Shown piece by piece: positions 22,756-35,703 of a stretch of DNA of 64,000 nucleotides. Below the pieces are notes generated by a model that ran no database searches, was not told where the DNA came from, and worked only from the letters and a program-made list of their open reading frames with translations. The DNA is taken from contig JANTQF010000023.1 of assembly GCA_032988165.1 (NCBI GenBank), forward strand, positions 1-64,000, written 5' to 3'. Within the stretch, counting starts at the first letter, position 1. The number at the start of each line of letters is the position of its first letter. This DNA comes from Emmonsiellopsis sp. PD_33. Taxonomy: Eukaryota; Ascomycota; Eurotiomycetes; Onygenales; Ajellomycetaceae. Made by a program: the position numbers and the translations under genes.

Positions 22756-24517
22756 GATGAAGGAGAGGTGTAAAGGTAGGAAGTCCTTGAAAGTCTTTGA
22801 AGGAAAGTAGTCGGGTTGGTTCTCAAGAGAACGTGCGATATATCGTTTGGATATAAAGAAGGTAAAGCTTGAAGCTTTAAGAAAGAATGTTATGTATATG
22901 AACTGTTGTTCAAAAGAATGTGATGATGGAGAAAAAAAGAAATCGGATTTGAGCGGGGGTGGGGGGGGTATTTATAGAGAAATCATCGCAGCTCAAAGTT
23001 CGGGGATTTGGGTAATGTCCTTCAAACTTCAAGGGGTCCCGAGAGTAAATTGGTGGTAAAGGCCGAAAGCTACGTCAAAAGGCCTTCAATCCATCACGAC
23101 CGAACAATGGCCAAGGTTTCCGCAAATGGAAATTCGTGGCAAACGCAAGGGGTAATGTCGAATGAGCGGGGAGGAAGGGCATAATTGACTTCTCCCAAGG
23201 GTCGGACATCAGGCACTAACCATGAGCCAAGATACGGTCCCTGAGGCCATCCGTGGATCTAGATCAGGGGAACTAGCATAACGTCCGTATGTCGAACCGT
23301 TGTCCGAGCTGGGAAATCCCGTAAGTTTCTGTGCCCAATTCTAGACCGGATTGGTGGATCAATGCCCTGTGCCTGAAGTTTGAGGTTAATTCTGAGCTTG
23401 ACGGAGCGAGCTCGGTGGTCGATGAAAACTCGGATTTAATAACAATGCGATTTTCCCCGGACGCCGTCATTCATCCGCACGTAAGCACAAAGGGCGTAAA
23501 TTGTTCTACTGCCACGTGGTAACCGTTAACGGTTTTTGCCATGTCTGTTCGTCAGCGCCCAGCAGCTTTAGCTTTCGAGGCACGTTTTTCAAAGATAGAA
23601 AACGTAAGGCGCCCATGATTACTCTGTTTTCGGTATAATTCATTCTTAGCGATGTTTCGATTGAGATGTGTTTTGAGGACGTGGCAAGCCAACCTAACCA
23701 ACAAATTTTAGCAAAAGAACAAAAATAATAACAATAGCAGTCAGTGTGTGTGTATTGATCGCCAGTTGGCTAATTAATCAACAAAGGAGTATCAGAGAGT
23801 TTCCTTGTTCTGATATCCCAGCATGGATATCTAGGAGTATTGCTATCTTTTGGGCTGGTTGAAGGCAGTTCTTGAATCCTTATCTGTTCCAGGAAAATAG
23901 ACCCACGGAGTGATATTGATGATATTGATGACAGCATGCATCCGACAATAGAGTCCAGCCTGTCGACTTATCCAGGGGCCCCACAACAACATCGCGTCAA
24001 GATATCTAGCCTGTTTGCCGCGAGGATGTAGATGTCAAACCACAGTGAAGTTTGAAGTGACGCGCATGGTACTCCACCTGGTAGGTGGGCGATCCACAAC
24101 CTTATTTCGGCCCCTTGCGGGGCAAAAGGAGACATAGGTTCAATAACCATAACGTAGATAATCTGGAGGTAGAGAGATCGGAATCCATACGGACGTTTTG
24201 CTGCAAACCTTAGAGGTATCGTGACCGCAAAATTTTTTAAAAATGCCTGCGAGTGGATGGGAGGGTATTATCTAAGCAATGAGTAATCATTTCGCCACAG
24301 CGGAAAGTGGAAATAATTTCGGCGATGTATTGGAAAAGCCGCAACCAGCACAGAGTTAGTTTCAACCCATAGCTTGGTTCCCCCGGAACCTGTCTCTACG
24401 TGGACAAAGAATCCCCGTAGTTTCCCCATTTACCTGACAGGAAAGAAAAATGGAATGGTGCCATATAATAACGTTAAAATTTTGACCCATAAACACGCTA
24501 TGCTAAATCAGGAGAAA
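22756..24517. other. Intergenic region upstream of the Bys1-like gene
   Basis: This separates the 3' end of sec24 from the 5' end of the Bys1-like gene, both on the minus strand. The first 220 bases carry the Bys1-like promoter and leader, including a TATA-like box and a G-run (C-rich on the coding strand). The rest shows no coding sequence. A short TG run lies near 23744. Confidence 0.55.
22969..22976 (-). promoter_or_regulatory. TATA-like box of the Bys1-like gene
   Basis: TATAAATA on the minus strand, about 210 bases upstream of the start codon and followed by a C-rich run. Canonical TATA elements are typical of strongly regulated fungal genes. The transcription start is not known. Confidence 0.5.
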
Positions 24518-27500
24518 TCACCAGTATGGAGGTCGTAATCCGCTAAGCCCAGATAATGTGTTTTCCACCCCGGCGACTGCGCTGCTATCTTCCTTCTTTC
24601 GTTGGCCCCCGAGCTCAAGTTGAATTTGTCGATGGATATGCACAAGCCAGTCAACGTAGCTTTGGGCGTCGTTATTCCTGTCCTCTAGGAGTAGTCTTGC
24701 AAATTCGTATTCAGAACCATCAATCCCTTGACGGGCAAGTTGCAACGTAATAGATTTAGACCCGCGCACAGTCGAGAGATATTGAATGATGTTCCGCACT
24801 TGAGCGTTCAAGTGTGTTTCTAGCATGGGGAGGGATGAAGTATTGGGATCGAGAGACTGCAGTCTTGTTTTACCAGGACCGAAAAGGTCCTCAAGTAAAT
24901 TGGGCGATACCTGAGCATGAATCCAAAGTAGACAAATTTGACCATTGTCTATGAGATAGGCGCCGCCCTCTTCGATTCGGGAGAATGATGCTCGGATTCC
25001 TGGAGGAACTTGCAGTTGGCCTTGCTCGTTTGCGAAACCATCCTCCGGGCTTAGGTTGTGAATCGGGATGATGCGGGGGTACAGGTAGAGGGAAAGTTCG
25101 GTGCAGCCGAATGAACGAAGCATACGTAAATCATGAACACGACGGTCGGACGGTTCGTGGCCACCTGTATGATATTAGAAACCAAAGGAATCAAATACCC
25201 GCACAAGTACGTAGATCACGTGCGAAATGCGAGAAAAGGGGGACATACCTTTAAGAACACGGGATTTCAGCAAGCTTAGTACAAACATAGGGTACTCTTT
25301 CATGTTTTCTGGAAGGACTAGCTGCCCCGGAGGGTGAGATAGCGAAAAATTCTTCCGGTAACCCGCGAGCATATCGATAGTCTTCTCCGTTATTCCTGCT
25401 CGAATATCGTTGAGAGACTTCTCCGGCATTTTTGAGGCAGCTTTGAAAACCAATTAGCTTCAATTTTAATTTTACATCCCAATAGAGCTGAAACGAACCT
25501 TCTTTGGCAACTATGTTAACCACAGCATCCTGGTCAATTGACTTCATGGTCTCCATTCCACCTTCATTAACAGCAGCGACGATATTAATGCATCGCACTC
25601 TTCGTTGACCACTAGCAGTGGTGTAAAGCAGAGCGGCTTGGAAATGGGCATCTAGTTTTGTATCGAGTTTTCCGTCGTATGTGAAGACAATACCAAAGGC
25701 TTTATCGGCATCGATGCTGCCTAACTGAAGGTCCGAACCAAAGGTATGTTGGAGGAAATTCCCATGATAAGATGCCACTTGGAGCCCGTTGGAACATCGA
25801 ACTTTCAGCAAAGCCTGATAACCAGTTTGCCGGTTGACTGCATGGCAGATTTCATTTGACAGTTTCAGCACATCACGAGGCGCGTGGAAATTAGGGTAAA
25901 GGAAAGTTTCCCCTCCAGATACGGCAGCCGGATGACCTATTGCAGAGTTATTCAGTATACACATATTTGCGATTGTTGGCCAGGAAGGCTTACCAATGGT
26001 GGCGACATCCATATAGGCTCCACCGCACGAAGCGATGAAGAAATCAATACCGACACCGCTCTCGGCCAGCTTATTCGCGGTCTTTTTCCAGCCAGGATGT
26101 TCCGTAGTAAAGAGCTTCTTTTCAGCATCCGTTCCTTGACCCTTTCCATCGTCTCTCATAAAAAGTCGTCCAGGTCCCCATGTCGGCAGGGTTGCGAGAG
26201 AGCATATCATTTTCCCACCAGTTTCTTCCAAGGCTGATAAGGCAGCATTTATTGCTGGTAAGAGCGCTGGCTCCGGATTTTTAATCTGGGAAAATAGTGT
26301 AGGTATTTGTGTTAAAAGGGACGCAATAACATGCCTATAATTAGTTAGTGTCTGGTAAAGTATCATAGCGTCCAAGGGCAGTAAGTACTTTGATTCATAA
26401 GGGTCAACAAAAAGCCCTTCGCTCAACGGAACGAAAGGGTCCTCGAGATCAGGCATAACGATCATCTGGGCTTGTTCGAGACGAGACTAAGATAGTGAGT
26501 ATTCGATTCGCAGACTGAGGGAGTGATAAACATACGCTGAGGTTATAAAACTGTACTTCTTTGTCGAACGTAATTATTCCAACTTTTGACCCTTCTGGAA
26601 GCTTTTTAGTAGGGGCATCGCCATCCTGCTCTGTTTTATCGGTTTCGTCGCCTCCGTATAATGCTGCCATTATTCCCTCACAAGAGGCCTCTAAAAACCC
26701 CCGAGTCACTGCTTCTTGGGAAACATCGATAAGAAAGAGCCATCGTAGTCCAACAGGGACTTTACCCCAATATTCCTTAGGGACTAAATATTCAACGGTC
26801 CCCATCATCAACTCTGGCCGTTGCATGCGATCCACGCGAACCCCTGATGGTTCTAGGGGTGAAAAATATTCAGGCGTCACGTCGTTGGGAAATGTACACA
26901 TATTGCATACAAACTTATTGCCTCCCGACCTAAACGTCATGAAGGGATTTATATATGTTCGACACCGTCGACATCGAGGAGGACCGGCTTCACCAAAATC
27001 CAGGACAGGCACGGGCTGTTCTCCGGGATCTAGTGGAGCCAGAGGCTGAAGGACCATGCCTAAGGGAAGAGCGGTAGAAGAGAGAAATTCGACGGTAGAG
27101 GGGATATTATTGAGAGTAAGCCGGGCAAATTTTGGGGAGGAATTGCCCTGATCATGCGCAATGAATGGAATGGCGGGGGGAGGGGGTAGGTGCCGCTCCA
27201 TTGTAGGATATACGTGGTTTAGGTAATATTGGGCTGCAAGATCGCGCGAGGTTGGGACACCCGGAACTTGCTCAGGGTCAACCTTCCCTTGAGTATGGAT
27301 GGAACCGTCACCAGCAGCAGAGAACGAGGGTTTAGGGCCTGCGCCAAATGAAGGTTGTCGAGGATGCGGCTGGTGTGGTAAGCCGGGCGTGCCTATATCT
27401 GAATACGATGAGCCGGGTCGAGGTTGTTGATTGAGCCCGGTGTCAAGAAATTGCGTCTGGGCCTGCATCCCACCTGGGGGCATTCCGTTGAACGCCTGCG

Positions 27501-27840
27501 ATGTGGTAGCCGGGGCCCCGAAGTCATGGTATGCGTGTCTATCCTTCTTTTTGTGTGCGCGAACACTTCCTCCTCCTATGTCCCCGGCAATCCCTAGGCC
27601 ACCCATCTGGGAGGTTAAGCCCCCCATCGCCCCCTGGGGCTCGGCCGCTTGGGCTGGATACCCAGCTGGGCTCAAAGGAGACGGCACGCCGCCATAGGGT
27701 TGTTGACCCTGGTGATAGCCCGCGGGGCCTTGAGAGATCGGAGGGTTAAATTGGGGAGGGGCAGGCTGCGTATTTATATGCGGGTTCGACTGGTCTTCCT
27801 CGCCCTGGCCGAGGGTATGATACATCGAAAAGTCGGCCAT
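24518..27840 (-). CDS. sec24: COPII coat cargo adaptor Sec24
   Basis: Sec24 pairs with Sec23 in the inner COPII coat and selects cargo for ER-to-Golgi vesicles. Six exons on the minus strand (27840-26536, 26486-26389, 26334-25994, 25936-25499, 25440-25249, 25164-24518) give 1006 residues; yeast Sec24 has 926. The N-terminal third is Pro/Gln/Gly-rich and disordered. The zinc finger is C290-x2-C293 and C312-x2-C315. The trunk (LRWLFLIDVS), beta-sandwich, helical and gelsolin-like regions follow in the usual order, ending GLSGLRPPYW. Introns are 49, 54, 57, 58 and 84 nt. The 54- and 57-nt introns are multiples of three without stops, so their retention would insert 18 or 19 residues rather than truncate. 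The first ATG in frame is at 27840. It is an essential housekeeping gene. Confidence 0.97.
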
Positions 27841-30700
27841 TTTGCGAAACGCCAAACGCGATTTCGAAAGAGAATGGATGGAGGTTCCGACCGTCCGTCA
27901 CGGATATCCTCAATTGCCAGTCTGTTATATCATGGCCAGGAAAGCGATGGACTCGGGATGCAAATCGCGCGGGACTGTTGCTTGCTGGACTGGAGAAACT
28001 GACCACCTAGCTTCATTATCGAGAATCCCAGACGCGTCGGATTTACGTCGCGCCGAAAATTAAGGTCCCAAGCCACGTGATGCAGCCGCCAGACTTGAAG
28101 CTTAGGTAATCCATATTTCTATCCCCTTTCTTCGACTACAGAGTGCACAGTTAAAAAAATTCCAGCAAGGTCCATTCAAGTCAGAATCCATACAGTTCAT
28201 TCTCACACATACTCACTACAAATGGTGCATGAACTCTGTTATGATTGTTGCCCAACAGGTATGCGGTGCCTGCAACATTTTTCTGAGAGTAGCCGCCACG
28301 AGGCGACTGAGGGGCCGGTTTCTAATAGTACTAGTATGTGAGGTGACAATGGCTGATGAGACCGAGGAAGCCATCATGGATGGTACTTCTGCTCCCATCT
28401 ACTAACGACCACACCCAAAGCCGGGAGGGGGAGATCATCATGAGCAATGCTTTTCTTTCGGTGGCGGTGAATTTCCCCGTTTTAAACCACGACAAAGCCT
28501 GCCGGTAGCAACCACCGGATATTGTAATCGCAATGGGACCTTCTTTGCAATGCCAATACTATTACATCTTCGGAGAGATGCTTCTATGTTGAGTACCAGT
28601 TCCTAGTCTTTCTCCACGGGAAATATTCTATCTGCTTGTTCTATCTTCACTATCTAAATTTATCTTTTATGCGCACATCAAGGATCGGCTCATTGAACAA
28701 CGTCCTGTCTTCCTCTCACTACATACGGAGTGTACTGCTTAACATCGGCTGTTAGCTAGGGTAATCCGGTCACATACTAGTTGTGATAACCGTACATCGT
28801 CAGCGGGCGTAGTAGTTAATACTCAAAAGTTGAACTTCAATATAATCTAATAATCCAAGGCCACCTTCATTTTAAAAAAATACTTGGATACTGCATTGAT
28901 AACACGACTCGCAGAATCCTTGGACGGGCAAAGGAAGCTTGTTCTTCCCAACTTCCCAAGGCAATGGGTAGCCTTAAGAGTTATTGAATTAGGGCTAGCT
29001 AATGTTAAATAACTACGGTTAGCGCGGCGGAATGTCCCATGGTTCCGCCAATATCAGCTTGAGCTTATTTTGTTCTCATCTCTTTTCTGCCTCATCCGAC
29101 TCTACTTGTTTGAAGCCGTTTATTTCAGGTCTTTACTATATGCTATCGCCTATTTCCTCCCCTATGGAAGTATTCTTTACCACTCTGTGAACTAACTGAG
29201 GTTTTGCCAATGGGACCCGATGAGTTTCAATATCCTCTCACCGATTGCGAATTACGCTTCAGGATCTACCAATCGGGGTGCTTTTACGGAACTTTTGTGC
29301 CGGAAGTCAATTCGAACATCATTCATAGTATTTATGCTGTGACAGATTCAAATGTCAGCCCAAAGCAACCTAAATATATCCTTGTCAAAGGATCTCTTTC
29401 CACCCATGGAATCCCTTTAAAGTTAGTTTGAACAGGCGACGATAACTCCTGCCCCAGCACTAAATATCACCCGTGGGATATTTGAACTACATGTGCACTA
29501 TGCCATTCAAAATATGCACGACTGCATCTTGAGGAATTGTATGGCGTAATATCCTATCCTGCTAAGTATAACTTTACGAGTATCCCGTTCTTCGTGGATC
29601 CTCATGGATGCCAATGAAGACGACTGCTTCTTCGACGCCAATGACATCTGTTTTAAATGCCGTTGACATCAATGTGGGGAAACCCGTAATGTTCACCATT
29701 TCGCGAGTGGGTCGCAATGGTGTCCCTACTAATATGGACAGTGGAGACCATGATACCCGTCGAGGGTTGGTACAATGGTACGATGCTGGCAATCATCTAT
29801 GGTGATTGGATATGATGGTTGGATACCACCAAGTTTGCTCTGTATCACAAAGAGCTAAGAGCACTTGTGCCCCACCCCCAGACAAAAAATTTCTATCCGA
29901 GAGATGCCATTTCTCAAGGGAATTGAGCATCAAAGGAATGTTATTGCATCCGTCTCGTCTGTGGCTTGGTGGGGAGGTTGGGCATTGGCCTGTTCTTTTC
30001 TTGTTAAAACCTGACACATTACCACCATGGGGTAACTATGAGGTGATCCTGTGAAGAAATAGTGTGGGGAGTTTCCAGCTGAACAATCTGCCTCTGATAT
30101 AGGTAATTCCAAAGTATTATGTAGAATAATTAGTATGTCCTATTGGTGTGTGTCAGTCAACTGCTGTTGAATGTTACTAATAAATGGTATGGATCACATC
30201 ATGAAAAGGGAGATGTGCAGAACCTTGACAAGGTGCCATCTTTGACTGCCATTTGCTTTCCCCTTATGGCTTTCCATGGGATTTGCAAGCTTCGGGATTT
30301 GGGATGTCTTGAGCGAACTTTTGACTACATTCCTGCCACATATTAACCTTGTATGGCTAACTGAAAACAACCCAGCAAGGCGAATTGGAGAATTGGAAAA
30401 TAGTGCTGTAGATTGAATGTTCAAAGGCAAGAAAAAATTGTTGAGAAATGATGTCCTTGGGCCTGCTAGTGCTTTTAGCCTGGTGGGCTTTGTTAGTTTT
30501 ATCTTTTACCAGCTTGCCTTCAATTCGCCTTTTTAGGAGCCAAGCACGAAGGCTGGAACCACCAAGGCCATGCATTAACTATCCTGGGTTGAAGATGCAT
30601 AACTGCCTGAGCATCCTTATCTGCATTGTGGGTGACTGGCAAATCTTACTGGATGGAAGTAATATGCGCGCTGTTCGACATCATACATTAAATGCCCACA
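27841..30700. other. Gene-free region between sec24 and the transposon island
   Basis: The first few hundred bases are the sec24 promoter and leader. Beyond that, short frames at 29204-29431 (plus, 75 codons) and around 29.6-30.1 kb show no motif and no matching partner exons. CpG content falls toward the right end, suggesting that the edge of the repeat island lies near 30.7 kb. Confidence 0.5.
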
Positions 30701-32138
30701 TATGCAGGATAGAAACTCAGTCCTTACTGCAAACTAAATTCATACTGAGAATGATAGGATTAGACTACATCAGCCAAGGAGAGACAGCAGATAGATGCAC
30801 ATGGCTTCAAATTGCAGAATATGAGCAGGCAAATTTAAAAGTTGGTCAAATGAGGCAGCTGAAAAAGCCCCACAGTTTGAGATCAATGTTCAACAATGGG
30901 CCGGTATAAATGGTTCCAAGCTGTTTTAAAAGAGTCAAGTTTCTGTAGTGGTCGCCCAATCACCCTCAGGGTAGAACTATTTTTTACATTTGGGCTTGAG
31001 TCATTTTCAACCAAAGCAATTACACCAGTCCAGCCTATCAGTTGAAGATAATCAAACATGATTGGCTATAATAAAGCAAGCCCAACTTCAGTTGCTCTCA
31101 AAGTTTATATTTTCCTCCATCTGGGATAATTATGTTTGAGGTTGTAAAAGAAAAATGTATAAGTTTGTATGGGGCAAAATAATCAAATTTGTGAATTATT
31201 TATGCAGTGTTGGATATATAAAGATTAATTGATAGCCAAACCTTCCCTTGAGGAGTGGGCAAGATAGAATGATGTCCATAAAAATTACCAGGAAAAAAAG
31301 CAAATAAATTCCAGTCTGATGGAACCTGGTTACTAGTTAACAAAGTAAAGGAGATAGACTCAGATAGTTATATAAAACTCAACTAATAATGTGCTACTCA
31401 CACTGTCATTCTCAATAAGGTTTCTTCTAGAAAGGCCAAACTTTGGGACTTTGCCCACTAAAACAGCTGGAAGGATTCCTTTAGTCACTGGCATGGATCA
31501 TAAATTGAGCCACCTTGGCAAATTTATTGTTAGGGCCTGAGTTCATTGTGCTGGTTTGATATCCCTGGAATTTTTTCATTTGTCTTGATCATCTTTCCTG
31601 GAGCCCCCTTTTTGCAGGCTTTCTGGTAACTAACCTGCTGATAATAGATGTGCTATCTCTCCGGCTATCCAGAGAGGTGATGGCAGAAGGAATACTACTT
31701 GATATTAGCCTCAAATCATCCTGGGAAGCCTTTTGGCTTGTCTGGCCTAGTGATAGTTGAAACAACAATAGTGGAGCCACATGTCTGACATCCCTGGGCT
31801 CTCCCAGGGTTGTAACTTGTGATGCTGATATCCATAAATTGTGAGGGTGTCTGGCCTATACAGATATGTTCCGTACACCCCCCATGCCTATTGGGGTCAA
31901 ATGGATGGAATTGCCAGAAGTGGGATGGGATGCAGCACTGTTGAGATGTGATTTTGGAGTAAATGCACATTGGACAAAGACCTGACAAGCCTATCATCCT
32001 GGTTGACATGAGCCTCATTTTCTCCAATATAATTGCAGCTTGCTCCTGAGTGCTATCAGTGTAGTGTCCTCTCTAGTGCCAGGCTGGTCCTTTTAACATG
32101 ATGCAATGTTGATTTGTCTTGAGTCTGACTTACTGTAA
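30700..32138 (-). mobile_element. CpG-depleted fossil element of unknown type
   Basis: CpG is nearly absent by eye across this segment. On the minus strand a frame running from about 32080 to 31370 reads coding-like but is cut by several stops, most explicable as CAG-to-TAG, CAA-to-TAA or TGG-to-TGA/TAG changes. The open part (about 32027-31716) is Cys/His-rich, with CPMC, CC, CTEHIC and CQTC pairs suggesting a lost zinc-binding domain. I do not recognise the family. It could be an older element into which the Harbinger copy inserted. Confidence 0.4.
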
Positions 32139-32154
32139 GGCTGTGTTCAGTGCA
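32139..32154 (+). repeat. Left terminal inverted repeat of the Harbinger element
   Basis: It matches the reverse complement of 35704-35719 at 15 of 16 positions; the mismatch is a C-to-T type change consistent with CpG decay. The preceding triplet TAA may be the target-site duplication. Confidence 0.8.
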
Positions 32155-32479
32155 GAGAGCTTACCTTACCACCTGAGAGGTGCAAAAGTGGATTGTAATC
32201 TCATATGTGTGAAGATAGTGTATATAGCATATATTTTGACTCCACTGTGGCACTGCAGGTGCTATGCCAGATTAATGTTAGTTTTTGAATACCAAATTGC
32301 ATCACAATACAATGAAAACAGCCATCTTCTCTAATTTCCATGATTTTGTGCATCAAAAACAGAAAATATGATGGATTTGAACTATATCTTATTACCTTGT
32401 GATATTAAATCCAATGGAATTCAACTCACCTAACATTTGAACCCCTCAACCCTACCAAATACACTAATTCCAACATGTA

Positions 32480-33594
32480 TTGCCACTGATGCCACCCAGG
32501 AGGAGGAGGTCTATCCATGGGATTCCTCAGGTGATGATAAGACTACCTAGTTAATGCAGGCCATGCTATCTGCCATGCAGTCTATGCAGAGCAGGTGTAG
32601 GAAGGCCAATAAAAAGGATACCCATATTCTTATTAAGTGGACTGTAGTGATGGAACAGGCCCTGTTGGATGGCCTGCTGAAGGCCATACATGAGGAATTC
32701 AAGTCAGATGGGGGCTTCAAAGCTTGGGGTTAGCAGTTAGCAGTGAAGGCTGTACAGGACATTACACACTAAACTGTGAATAGATGGTAGCTTACTGGTT
32801 GTTTCACATACTTTAAATCCCTATACAGACTGTGGGAGAAGCATCAAAATCAAATATCTAGTTGGTCATACAATTTAGTGAAGGAAACCTATGTCAATTC
32901 CCCAGAGATGATAGATAAATATTTTGAAAAACACCCAGATATGGAGGAGTTCTGCAGCTGTGGGCCTCCTTATAAGGACTGCCTTGAATGACTCCTTGGT
33001 GGCAAGATAGCAACAGGAGAATATGTGGCTAGTTTTACCACTATTTGAAAGTGGATTCACACAGTTACAGAAGATGGCAATGACTATGATGATGATCCTA
33101 TGTAAATCATCCTGTTACTACCACAAATAATGCTATTATTACTAGTAACACTGGAAGTGCTATTGCTGTCATTGCTGGCATTGAGATCTGCAAGCCCTGA
33201 TGGCAGAGGTTCATCAAGGGCAAAATGTGTTCAAGGTGGCAGTCTGGCAGCTAGTATCAAAAAACTGGGGGATAAAATCATGGAATCTGCAGAGGTTAGC
33301 ATACAGAAGGCTAAGAATACAATGAATGCCCTAGATTTGTTCTTTCAGGAGATCTAGGAGCTCTTACCTACTAAGTGGAAGGTTAATGACAGAAAAGATA
33401 CATGTATTTCTCTCTTGTGCTACACACTGATTGTAGAGCTTTTGCAGGACCCAGGGCATAGTTAAATGTATATTTTGATGCATAAATACCTGTCTAAACA
33501 GGATAGAAAGGACTGGGCAATGAGAGTGCTGGCAAATCATAAGAATAATGAGGTGCAATGGGGTAGAATGAACTGGGCAGGAGGAATGAATTAG
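32480..33594 (+). pseudogene. Broken Myb/SANT-like DNA-binding ORF of the Harbinger element
   Basis: Read in one main frame, the translation matches the Myb/SANT-like domain (PF12776) found in Harbinger accessory proteins: a WT...EQALLDGLL helix, a second helix with ...NRW, a LYRLWEKH segment, and a MIDKYFEKHPDMEEF block ending in ...DCLE*LLGGKIATGEY. In-frame stops interrupt it at several places, largely at positions where CAG, CAA, CGA or TGG would restore sense. A C-terminal part with QKAKNTMNALDLFFQEI and further short blocks continues to the stop at 33592. In active elements this protein helps the transposase bind the termini and enter the nucleus. This copy is a pseudogene. Confidence 0.75.
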
Positions 33595-34028
33595 GAGGTA
33601 TTTGGTAGGTAGCAGGTCAGTTAAATGAGTGCAGGCATTAAGTGAGTGTTAAGCAAGTCTGCAGTGTGTGTTTTGCCTGTCTTATAGATGTCTTTGAATA
33701 AAAGTTGTTGATGTTTTGGCCTACATCTCAGTTATTAAATTACAAAATGGTAATTTACTTGTGTTTTTTTAGTATATATTACCATTCTGTATTTTTATAG
33801 CCAATCAGATGACTGTGTTGGCTCTTGGCAACCTAACCTCCTCACACAAAAAGTGGTGATGTTTTATTTCCACTGAATTTCACTGTTTCTGTAATCTACC
33901 TAAAATTTCACTATGTTTTCCCCTATTTTTTGATTTCTCAATTTATATATATTGGACTCCAACATGACAAAAACAACACAGATTCAAAAAAAACATGAAA
34001 ATCATGAAAATCACTAAGTCCTATATGC

Positions 34029-35340
34029 CTATAGGTCTTCTATCTCTACCCATTGTCTCTCATCACCATATGCCTGGTACACCTGCCATATTTCCTCTGT
34101 GATTTCATCTCTTTTCTTAACCATATAGTTCCTATCAACATTGGCAGGGCATTCTTCATGATTACCTGCAGGTGGCTGCAGGTGAGTAAGCTCAGTATTT
34201 GCCTGTAAGTTATCTTCCTCTCTATACCCCTGATACTTATTTATGAAGTTATGAAGTGCTGCTAATCCATACACCAGTTGAACCTGTGTTTCAATGCTAT
34301 ATTCATCTCTTGGGTAGTTATATATATGAAATTGATGCTTGAAAACACTGAATGCCTGTTCAACCATGTTCTGGAGACTTGAATGCTGCAGATTGAAGAG
34401 TTCTTTAGCATTTACAGGCCTCTTATTGATGTGATCTTACTCCTTGAGGTGATATCACACACCAGAATAGGGGGAAAGAACTGATGGATTCCTTTGTGGA
34501 TATCCAGCATCTACTAGAAGATAACAGCTAGTTGGTAGAGTAAAATCATCTTCTTCTGCAGAAGCAAGGACTTGAGAGTCATAGCAAGATCCCTCCATTC
34601 CTGCATATATATATATGAAGTTGAGGTTGAAGTTGCAGGCTGCTATGATATTCTGTGAGATCCATCTCTTTTGATTTTGCCATACAGGTTGAACTTTTGC
34701 AGGCACTGAGATAGCAAGGTGAGTCCCATTCAAAGTGCCTATAGCACCTTTAAAGAATGGTCACCATCAGTAATCCTCATGTAATACCTCCTTGCTGTAC
34801 CCCTCTGGCAGAATCTTAATGACATATTCATATAAGATACATAGGGCCTCAAGAACTTCATGAAACACCCTAATAAAACTGGTGAGTATTCCCCTATTTA
34901 ATTTAATGGCTATATACTAACATTGAAATAGTTGTAATTGAATGTTGGAATATCTTTGCAGTGTTCTAGTAGGACACCCCCTGAGTGATGATATATAGAA
35001 ATATCAACACCTTCTGTTTGATCTTTATAGTGTTTAATTGACTCAATTCAGTGAGATCCATATTTGTTTAGAGCTATTCAATGAGTTCAGTCATCATATC
35101 AAGACTCATTCTCATCATATTCTTCACCCACTAGGTGTGCATGTCAGGGTTAAGGAGCTGCATCATGAATTGATGGCTGCAGAATTCATCTGTATACATA
35201 CTATGCAGACTGGTTGGTATATACACTGCAGCTTGAACTACTACCTCACTAGCTATTTGATAGATCAACTGTTGATGGTTCCTTTCAAGTTCTTCTAGGA
35301 TGTCATCCTCATGTTGCTGCTGCTGGTTTGCCAATGCCAT
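34029..35340 (-). pseudogene. Broken DDE transposase of the Harbinger element
   Basis: The minus-strand fragments match the DDE superfamily endonuclease domain (PF13359). Recognisable blocks in order are an N-terminal helical region (35340-35131); a segment with VLIFLYIITQGVSYWNTAK and FQHSITTIS; the DDE core with NGTHLAISVPAK; GMEGSCYDSQVL with its catalytic Asp; LVDAGYPQ with its neighbouring Asp; and the C-terminal VEQAFSVFKHQF helix with the Glu, followed by VYGLAALHNFI. Stops and frame breaks separate the blocks. It faces the Myb/SANT-like ORF across about 430 bases. It cannot produce an active enzyme as read. Confidence 0.82.
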
Positions 35341-35352
35341 ATTTCCAGATTA

Positions 35353-35385
35353 AATTGTCAAAATATTGTCAAAATATTGTCAAAA
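35353..35385. repeat. Subterminal tandem TTGTCAAAA repeats
   Basis: Three tandem copies of an ATTGTCAAAAT-type unit, with further copies near 35555-35575 and 35685-35695 toward the right end. Subterminal motif clusters are typical transposase or accessory-protein binding sites in Harbinger elements. Confidence 0.6.
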
Positions 35386-35421
35386 AATGTGAAGGAAGAT
35401 GTGTAAAAATACATTATGGGA

Positions 35422-35469
35422 ACCTTCAGTGAAAAGATGCTACCCATGGGCAGCATCTTTTCACTGAAG
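35422..35469. repeat. Near-perfect 48-bp palindrome inside the transposon
   Basis: Arms 35422-35440 and 35451-35469 (19 bp each) are perfect reverse complements. The ten-base centre is itself CCCATGGG flanked by A and C, so the whole 48 bp is a palindrome with a single A-C mismatch. Restoring G at the A would make it perfect. It could form a strong hairpin. Confidence 0.9.
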
Positions 35470-35703
35470 GCCTTCCCACTGAAAAATCAACTAATCTTGC
35501 CTGATTTGGATGAAAATCTCCACTTTCTATGCTGTTAAATGCCACCAAAGTCAAAATTGACAAAACATTGTCAGGAAGCATTTAAATTACAAAAACTGCT
35601 CAAATCACTGAACACCCAGGCCTTCCTGACTATTCAAAAATGATGAGAGGCAGGAAGCTGCCTGGAGGGCATCAGCTTACCATGTTTTGTCAAAAATATG
35701 GGT

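Noticed and set aside
29574..30112. Overlapping short frames on both strands left of the transposon island
   Set aside because: The frames disagree, have no motif and lack terminal repeats, so neither a gene nor an element can be supported.
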